Source: Bacteroidota bacterium (lineage in GTDB: Bacteria; Pseudomonadota; Alphaproteobacteria; Puniceispirillales; Puniceispirillaceae). From it: 10,500 nucleotides of DNA. The position numbers and the translations under genes were made by a program. A model generated the notes under the pieces. That model was not told where the DNA came from and ran no database searches. It worked only from the letters and a program-made list of their open reading frames with translations. The stretch is from the NCBI GenBank assembly GCA_009936825.1, contig JAACDV010000058.1, forward strand, positions 1 to 10,500. The letters run 5' to 3'. Shown here in pieces: positions 6,077-10,500 of the stretch. How positions within the stretch are numbered: the stretch's first letter is position 1; each line of letters starts with the position of its first letter.

Positions 6077-6773
6077 TGATTGGGCCTGCAGGGCTGTCGG
6101 TGCGAAGCATCCAGCCTTTATTACGGACGGTCTGAAGATAGACCGGGAACCGGGGATTGGGTTCAATTTTGGCGCGCAGACGGGCGACGGCAACATCGAT
6201 TGACCGGCCGCGCATGGTGCTATCCATCGCTAACGTAATATCATCGCGCGACAATACTTGGTCGGGGGCAGCGGCAAAGCTTACCAGAAGTTTCTGTTCG
6301 GCGTTGGTAATGTGAATCCGCCCTGACGTGTGCATCAGAACCTCCGCGTTCAGATCAAAGCTATAAGGGCCAAAATTGACGACATTATCCGGCGTTGATG
6401 GCCGGACTGCCGCGCGGGCAAGAATAGATTTGATTCGCAGCACAAGTTCACGCGGCTCAAACGGCTTTGACATATAATCATCCGCCCCGGTCTCAAGGCC
6501 GGTAATCCGATGTTCGGTCTCGGACATTGCGGTCAGGAACAGTGCCGGAACCGGATTTGATTCGCGAAGCGATGCCAGAAATTCAAGGCCGGTCTCGCCC
6601 GGCATCATGATATCGACAATCAACAGATCAAAGACCAGACCTTCTAATGCGCGCCGCGCATCCACGGCAGATCCAACATCGCTGACCCGAAATCCGCTTT
6701 CTTCCAGAAACCGGCGCATCAACAGTCGCAACCGTTCATCATCATCAATGACCAGAATGTGCTGATCACTCAT
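6063..6773 (-). CDS. OmpR-family response regulator (PetR-like context)
   Basis: A 236-residue two-domain DNA-binding regulator. The receiver domain (about 4-118) has the acidic pocket DDD at 10-12, the phospho-accepting Asp54 in LLIVDIMMPGETG, Thr81 in FLTAMSE and Lys103 in YMSKPFEP. The winged-helix output domain (about 130-228) shows the ITNAEQKLLVSFAAAPDQVLSRDDI and RSIDVAVARLRAKIE...VRNKGWML pattern of OmpR/PhoB proteins. GGAAGG lies 7 nt before the ATG. It overlaps the MarR gene upstream by 8 nt and the kinase gene downstream by 14 nt, so the three are one operon. MarR plus OmpR-type regulator next to ilvE matches the PetP-PetR neighbourhood of Rhodobacter, where PetR is needed for growth; equivalence is inferred from recalled gene order, not shown. 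Confidence 0.93.
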   Translation of the reverse strand: MSDQHILVIDDDERLRLLMRRFLEESGFRVSDVGSAVDARRALEGLVFDLLIVDIMMPGETGLEFLASLRESNPVPALFLTAMSETEHRITGLETGADDYMSKPFEPRELVLRIKSILARAAVRPSTPDNVVNFGPYSFDLNAEVLMHTSGRIHITNAEQKLLVSFAAAPDQVLSRDDITLAMDSTMRGRSIDVAVARLRAKIEPNPRFPVYLQTVRNKGWMLRTDSPAGPINAAS

Positions 6774-7275
6774 TTGATGCCCTTCCGGCCTTTCCAGAAT
6801 GCGAAATCTGACGCCGCGTTTCAGTGTCTAACAGCCCTTCAAGAACCCGCTGAAATCCTTCAACGGCAGTCATTCCCGCCTCGCGATAGGCTTTTGCAAA
6901 CCGTTGTCCTTGAACCGAAGTCAGCCGGTCTTCCAGCTTTGCCCCGGTCTCAGTCAGATACAGCAACCGCTGGCGCCGGTCATCAGGGCCAGTTTTCTGA
7001 ATGACAAAACCAGTATTGACCAATGCCGACAGCACCCGCGAAAGGCTCTGTTTGGTGATGTTCAAGATGGTCAGAAGCTCGCTTACCGTGATTCCGGGAT
7101 TGCGCCCGATAAAATAAATGGCCCGATGATGTGCGCGTCCCATATTCTGCTCGGCTAGGATAGAATCGGCCTCACCGGTGAAATCGCGATATGCAAAAAA
7201 CATCATCTCGATGCCACGCCGAAGCTCTTCCTCGCGCAGAAAAAGGGCCTTACCGATGGGTTTTACGTCAGCCAT
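6766..7275 (-). CDS. MarR-family transcriptional regulator (PetP-like context)
   Basis: A 169-residue winged-helix repressor/activator of the MarR family, normally a dimer that binds a palindrome. Seen: an N-terminal helix LREEELRRGIEMMFFAYRDFTGEAD, the LAEQNMGRAHHRAIYFIGRNPGITVSELLTILNITKQSLSRVLSALVNTGFV helix-turn-helix region, and the wing QKTGPDDRRQRLLYLTETGA, which carries the family's DxRR signature. The ATG at 7275 is preferred over an in-frame TTG at 7284; neither has a strong ribosome site. It is the first gene of the MarR / regulator / kinase operon and is divergent from ilvE, with an imperfect inverted repeat 40 bp upstream that could be its autoregulatory operator. The ligand is unknown. 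Confidence 0.92.
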   Translation of the reverse strand: MADVKPIGKALFLREEELRRGIEMMFFAYRDFTGEADSILAEQNMGRAHHRAIYFIGRNPGITVSELLTILNITKQSLSRVLSALVNTGFVIQKTGPDDRRQRLLYLTETGAKLEDRLTSVQGQRFAKAYREAGMTAVEGFQRVLEGLLDTETRRQISHSGKAGRASNE

Positions 7276-7314
7276 GTTGACCAATTATCTTTTACGGTGT
7301 TAGCGTTAGAGAAC

Positions 7315-7342
7315 AGTACCATAATAAGTCCGAAATGGAACT
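7315..7342. promoter_or_regulatory. Candidate MarR operator: imperfect inverted repeat in the divergent gap
   Basis: AGTACCAT (7315-7322) and ATGGAACT (7335-7342) are inverted copies with one mismatch, centres 20 bp apart, about two helical turns. Weaker matching continues outward on both sides (9 of 12 positions with GAACAGTACCAT). The site lies 40 bp upstream of the MarR start and 104 bp upstream of ilvE, and covers a TATTAT on the minus strand (7326-7321) that could be a -10 element. Position fits autoregulation; binding is not shown. The rest of the 171-bp gap has no clear promoter for ilvE. Confidence 0.4.
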
Positions 7343-7446
7343 ATTTTTTGTGCAAACATACTGGCGTATTTTCGCGATGGGCCGGGTAATAGGGTAGGGC
7401 AGGCAGCATTCCGAACGACAGGGTGGTGCCGTAGGAGGAAAAAGAA

Positions 7447-8334
7447 ATGGCGTTAATACCATTTGATGATCGCGATGGGTCGATCTGGCTAAATGGCGAG
7501 ATTATTCCATGGCGGGATGCGAAAACACACACGCTGAGCCACGGGTTGCATTATGCCAGTCTGGTTTTTGAGGGAGAGCGTGCCTATTCAGGCGTGATTT
7601 TCAAAGGTCGTGAGCATACCGAACGCCTGCGAAATTCCTGCAATCTGATGGATTTTGACATTCCGATGACCGATGATGAGGTTGATGCTGCCAAACAGGC
7701 GGTGATTGAGGCTAACGGTATCATCGATGGTTATGTGCGCGCGTTTTGTTGGCGCGGTTCTGAGATGATGGCAGTGTCGGCGCAGAATACCACGACTCAT
7801 GTCGCCATTGCCGCGTGGGAATGGCCAAGCATGTTCGATCCGGAAACAAAAATGAAGGGCATCACGCTCGACATCGCCGATTGGAAGCGTCCGTCGCCCG
7901 AATCTGCGCCCGTTCATGCAAAAGCGGCAGGCCTTTATATGATCTGCACCCTGTCCAAACATGCAGCCGAAAAGAAGGGTTTTGAGGATGCGTTGATGCT
8001 GGATTATCGCGGCTATATTGCCGAGGCGACCGGCGCGAACGTTTTTTTCGTTGATCATGAGGGAACACTACATACCCCGATTGCCGATTGTTTTCTAGAC
8101 GGCATCACCCGCCGTACAGTGCTGGCACTGGCCGAATCGATGCAGATGAAGGTAGTGCAACGCCATATTCAGCCTGAGGAATTGGCTGAGATGAGTGAAT
8201 GTTTCCTGACCGGCACAGCTGCCGAGGTCACGCCGGTATCAAAGATTGGTGATTATAGCTTTACGCCGTCCGACATCAGCCGGCAGATGGTTGATGGATA
8301 CGAGGAACTGGTCCGGGGCCGCATTTCTATCTAA
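7447..8334 (+). CDS. ilvE: Branched-chain amino acid aminotransferase
   Basis: A PLP enzyme of fold type IV that transfers the amino group between glutamate and the 2-oxo acids of valine, leucine and isoleucine. The 295-residue product has LSHGLHYASLVFEGERAY (30-47), the PLP lysine Lys159 in VHAKAAGLYM, the same number as in E. coli IlvE, then GFEDALMLDYRGYIAEATGANVFFV with the conserved ExTGxNVF motif, and LDGITRRTVLALAE and FLTGTAAEVTPVSKIGDYSF near the C-terminus. AGGAGG (about 7433-7438) lies 8 nt before the ATG, a very strong ribosome site. It stands alone on the plus strand with its own terminator. D-amino acid or aminodeoxychorismate lyase relatives share the fold, but length and motifs favour BCAT. 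Confidence 0.95.
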   Translation: MALIPFDDRDGSIWLNGEIIPWRDAKTHTLSHGLHYASLVFEGERAYSGVIFKGREHTERLRNSCNLMDFDIPMTDDEVDAAKQAVIEANGIIDGYVRAFCWRGSEMMAVSAQNTTTHVAIAAWEWPSMFDPETKMKGITLDIADWKRPSPESAPVHAKAAGLYMICTLSKHAAEKKGFEDALMLDYRGYIAEATGANVFFVDHEGTLHTPIADCFLDGITRRTVLALAESMQMKVVQRHIQPEELAEMSECFLTGTAAEVTPVSKIGDYSFTPSDISRQMVDGYEELVRGRISI

Positions 8335-8371
8335 CGCGGTACCAAGCAGAATAAGTGCAGATTATTAAATG

Positions 8372-8401
8372 CGGCTGGGACAAGAGCGTTCCAGCCGTTT
8401 T
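8372..8401 (+). terminator. Intrinsic terminator after ilvE
   Basis: CGGCTGGGAC (8372-8381) pairs with GTTCCAGCCG (8388-8397), with one G-T wobble, around a 6-nt loop and is followed by TTTT (8398-8401) and a second T-run at 8406-8409. It ends just before the 3' end of convergent moaE. On the minus strand the flank ATTTAATAAT is less uniform, but some bidirectional activity is possible. Confidence 0.85.
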
Positions 8402-8407
8402 GCGCTT

Positions 8408-8854
8408 TTAGGTTTTCCACTTATCCAGCGCGCTGGTATCGCTCTGCCGTGCATCGACCCAGCTGGTGACATCGCCGCGCTCTTCGGCTTTCCAAAAGGG
8501 CGCATCGGTTTTTAAAAAATCCATGATGAACTGGGCTGCGTCAAACGCCGCTTGGCGGTGCGCTGACGCCGCTGCAACAAGGACGATCTGATCCCCGGCA
8601 ACCAGCCGCCCAACACGGTGAATGATGGTGACATTCTCCAGCGGCCAGCGTGACATTGCTTCGGCTTCGATGCGGTCTAGCTCTTGCTCAGTCATCCCGG
8701 GGTAATGTTCCAGCGTCATCGCGGTGACACCTTGATCGCTGCTCATTCCGCGTACCGTGCCCACAAACAGCGCAATCGCCCCGACATTGTCGGCCTGCAG
8801 CGCCCTGCTTTCGGCGCCGACATCGAAATCCTCATTCTGCACGCGCACCGACAT
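8408..8854 (-). CDS. moaE: Molybdopterin synthase catalytic subunit
   Basis: MoaE is the large subunit of molybdopterin synthase, which uses sulfur from the MoaD thiocarboxylate to turn cyclic pyranopterin monophosphate into molybdopterin. The 148-residue product is typical in length. Motifs: GAIALFVGTVRG (25-36), LEHYPGMTEQELDRI (48-62), IIHRVGRLVAGDQIVLVAAASAHR (77-100), and FLKTDAPFWKAEE (113-125) with the two conserved active-site lysines Lys115 and Lys122. A ribosome site GGAGGG lies 6 nt before the ATG, inside the moaD 3' end. The gene starts 3 nt after moaD stops, giving the two subunits from one message. Confidence 0.96.
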   Translation of the reverse strand: MSVRVQNEDFDVGAESRALQADNVGAIALFVGTVRGMSSDQGVTAMTLEHYPGMTEQELDRIEAEAMSRWPLENVTIIHRVGRLVAGDQIVLVAAASAHRQAAFDAAQFIMDFLKTDAPFWKAEERGDVTSWVDARQSDTSALDKWKT

Positions 8855-8857
8855 GAT

Positions 8858-9124
8858 TTACCCTCCGGTGACAGGGGGGAAAAAGGCGACTTCAACTCCC
8901 GCCACAATTGCCGTGTCCAGATCACCATAAGTGCGGTTCACCGCAACCCGCACCGCGCGCAGGTTTTTCAGCGCCAGTGCATGTCCCGATGATCGCGCCA
9001 CCAAATGCGGAATGAGATCGCCGACCGTTTTAACATTGGCCTCAAGCGTCACCGTTTCAAGATCGGTCCCGGTATGCTCACGCATCCAGGCGAAGTAACG
9101 CAGAGTGATAGTGGTGCTGCTCAC
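8858..9124 (-). CDS. moaD: Molybdopterin synthase sulfur-carrier subunit
   Basis: A small ubiquitin-fold protein (88 residues) whose C-terminal glycine is adenylated and thiocarboxylated, then donates sulfur within the MoaD-MoaE complex. Seen: TITLRYFAWMREHTGTD at the N-terminus, the VGDLIPHL helix, RVAVNRTY, and the diagnostic ending VEVAFFPPVTGG, with the exposed double glycine. The start is a GTG at 9124 that overlaps the moeA stop as GTGA, with GGGAG 8-9 nt upstream inside moeA, so translation is likely coupled. No sign of degeneration. Confidence 0.95.
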   Translation of the reverse strand: MSSTTITLRYFAWMREHTGTDLETVTLEANVKTVGDLIPHLVARSSGHALALKNLRAVRVAVNRTYGDLDTAIVAGVEVAFFPPVTGG

Positions 9125-10395
9125 AGGCCAGACTCCCGAAATGGAATAAAGGACAGATAGTCTCCAACAGACACACCGTCATTATCAACCGGAAGTTCAA
9201 CCAATCCATGCGCCCCGGTCAGCGATGAAAGCACGCCCGCACCCTTGCGGCCATGCAGTTGCATGACCGGGGCGCCGTCACTGGCAGTCTCTAATCGAAC
9301 TCGCAGATATTCTAGTCGGCCGACAGATTTGCGGTGATTGAATCCGGCCGCAACAGGCAGCCGCATGACGGGCTTTGCCATCCCACCAGCCAACGCCGTT
9401 AAAACCTGTGCCGCAACCAGCCTGTAGCAGACAAAGGCCGCCACCGGATTGCCCGGAAGGCACAGCAACGGTTTGCCGCCCAGAACACCGGCAGACATTG
9501 GTCTACCGGGTTTGATTGCCAGCCGCCAGAATGCTGGTTCAATTGCCAGCGCTGCCATGGCGGCTTGTGTGTGATCTTCATCGCCATCCGATGCCCCGCC
9601 TGATGACAGGACAGCATCACACCCGTCCAATGCGGTCCGATATGCACCCGTCAGGGCATCGGCATTGTCAGGAATAATGCCGAAATCACGCACCATATAC
9701 CCGTCATCGGCAAGCATCGCGGCTAGCATTGGCCGGTTTGAATCATGTAGCTGGCCAAATTTGGGTGCATTTCCGGGTTCGATGATTTCATCGCCCATCG
9801 ATATCAGGGCGATGGTCAGGCGGCGCTTGGTTTGCAGTCTGGCAAAGCCAGCGGCGGCGGCGATACCAATATCCGCCGTGCCTAGCCGCGTACCGGCTTT
9901 GATAATGACCTCACCCTTGCGCAGATTTTCTCCGGCAGGGCGGTTGTTCGCCCCCACCGCAATCTGCTGCTTTAAACGCACATGCGAGGTCCCGGCGTCA
10001 AAATCGCAAAATTCATGCATCGCGACCGCATTCGCCCCTATCGGCATAATTGCACCGGTAAAAATGCGAACCGCACTGCCAGCCGCCAGCGTTTGCGTAA
10101 AAGGATGTCCGGCAGCGGCGCGGCCAACAACTGGAAAAGAATGATCAGGATTGCCAGCTATGATTTCAGCATCGATAGCATACCCATCAACGGCGGCATT
10201 ATTGCTGGCGGGAAGGTCGGTTGGGGCAATCAGATCATGCGCCAGATACCGGCCCACGGCATCAGCAATATTCACCTCCTCGTCACCCGGATTTCCGGTG
10301 ATAAGGCCGATCAGTTTTTCCACGGCTTGTTGTGGTATAAGGCTGCTGCGGTAAAGGTCCGCGCTTGATCCCCCACTCTGGATGGTGCTGCTCAT
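9121..10395 (-). CDS. moeA: Molybdopterin molybdenumtransferase
   Basis: MoeA inserts molybdate into adenylylated molybdopterin to make the mature cofactor, in the cytoplasm. The 424-residue protein is full length. Seen in order: LPASNNAAVDGYAI (61-74, with the conserved Asp70), AVRIFTGAIMPIGANAV (108-124), GENLRKGEVIIKAGTRLG (155-172), the MoaB/MogA-like domain with LISMGDEI (197-204) and GQLHDSN (214-220), SSGGASDGDEDH (264-275), AIKPGRPM (293-300) and LCLPGNPVAAFV (311-322), then the C-terminal beta domain from about 345. The ATG at 10395 overlaps the mobB stop as ATGA. It belongs to a mobB-moeA-moaD-moaE operon. The N-terminal 18 residues are Ser-rich and not part of the family core. Confidence 0.96.
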   Translation of the reverse strand: MSSTIQSGGSSADLYRSSLIPQQAVEKLIGLITGNPGDEEVNIADAVGRYLAHDLIAPTDLPASNNAAVDGYAIDAEIIAGNPDHSFPVVGRAAAGHPFTQTLAAGSAVRIFTGAIMPIGANAVAMHEFCDFDAGTSHVRLKQQIAVGANNRPAGENLRKGEVIIKAGTRLGTADIGIAAAAGFARLQTKRRLTIALISMGDEIIEPGNAPKFGQLHDSNRPMLAAMLADDGYMVRDFGIIPDNADALTGAYRTALDGCDAVLSSGGASDGDEDHTQAAMAALAIEPAFWRLAIKPGRPMSAGVLGGKPLLCLPGNPVAAFVCYRLVAAQVLTALAGGMAKPVMRLPVAAGFNHRKSVGRLEYLRVRLETASDGAPVMQLHGRKGAGVLSSLTGAHGLVELPVDNDGVSVGDYLSFIPFRESGL

Positions 10396-10500
10396 GATGC
10401 GCCGTCCATATTATTATTTCCTGCAAGGGTGCAGACGAAATCAACGATTGCCGCTGCATCGTTCAAATCCAGTATGGGCAAATCCAGTATGGGTAAATCC
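10392..10500 (-). CDS. mobB: C-terminal end of a MobB-like molybdopterin-guanine dinucleotide adaptor
   Basis: Only the last 35 codons are inside the window. The frame reads DLPILDLPILDLNDAAAIVD, then FVCTLAGNNNMDGAS and stop. The LDLNDAAAIVDFV part resembles the usual C-terminus of MobB, the GTP-binding protein that assists MobA in making the guanine dinucleotide form of the cofactor, and the position directly before moeA, with ATGA overlap, supports this. The in-frame duplication of DLPIL comes from a 15-bp repeat. With so little sequence the family call depends mainly on context; another short molybdenum-cofactor gene is possible. Confidence 0.6.
   Translation of the reverse strand, partial: DLPILDLPILDLNDAAAIVDFVCTLAGNNNMDGAS
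10464..10500 (-). repeat. 15-bp tandem repeat in the mobB 3' end
   Basis: CAAATCCAGTATGGG is exactly repeated at 10464-10478 and 10479-10493, and a third copy begins at 10494 (T in place of C) before the window ends. Because 15 is a multiple of three, it repeats DLPIL in the protein without breaking frame. More copies may lie beyond position 10500. Confidence 0.85.

Noticed and set aside
6077..6196. A 40-residue N-terminal extension of the histidine kinase.
   Set aside because: It lies inside the response regulator gene in another frame; starting at 6076 puts the first membrane segment at the usual distance from the N-terminus.

Overview
The window is ordinary, gene-dense chromosome from an alphaproteobacterium. 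The evidence is gene content and order: a MidA-type methyltransferase overlapping lgt; a UbiK/BMFP protein, then YbjN, proC, a TetR/COQ9-like protein and a CsaA-like protein; and a MarR / OmpR-type regulator / EnvZ-type kinase cluster divergent from ilvE, which recalls the PetP-PetR arrangement of Rhodobacter and relatives. Base composition looks moderate. A marine Rhodospirillales- or SAR116-like lineage is a reasonable guess, but the sequence alone does not prove it. I see no rRNA, tRNA, CRISPR array, transposase, integrase or phage gene.

Layout. (1) Positions 1-1219, minus strand: lgt (prolipoprotein diacylglyceryl transferase) followed, with an ATGA overlap, by the 5' part of a MidA/NDUFAF7-type SAM-dependent methyltransferase that leaves the window. 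(2) 1220-1497: divergent regulatory gap with a good lgt promoter, a perfect 7-3-7 inverted repeat and an 11-bp direct repeat. (3) 1498-4714, plus strand: ubiK, a terminator, a YbjN-domain gene, proC, a TetR/COQ9-like gene, a 17-bp tandem repeat, and csaA. (4) 4757-7275, minus strand: MarR, OmpR-family response regulator and EnvZ-like histidine kinase, each overlapping the next. (5) 7447-8334, plus strand: ilvE, ending at a clear intrinsic terminator. (6) 8408-10500, minus strand: the molybdenum cofactor genes mobB (3' end only), moeA, moaD and moaE, nearly all overlapping or a few bases apart.

Functionally the window combines envelope lipoprotein maturation (lgt), assembly of respiratory cofactors (ubiK and possibly the COQ9-like gene for ubiquinone; moeA, moaD, moaE and mobB for molybdopterin), amino acid metabolism (proC, ilvE), a small translation- or chaperone-related protein (CsaA), and a three-gene signalling unit whose MarR member may control its own divergent promoter.

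I did not find a clearly undescribed system. The items most worth a second look are the TetR/COQ9-like protein near ubiK, the intergenic repeats (17-bp tandem array at 4271-4339; palindrome and direct repeat at 1343-1408), a consensus DnaA box with a neighbouring palindrome upstream of ybjN, the candidate MarR operator, and an in-frame 15-bp repeat in mobB.
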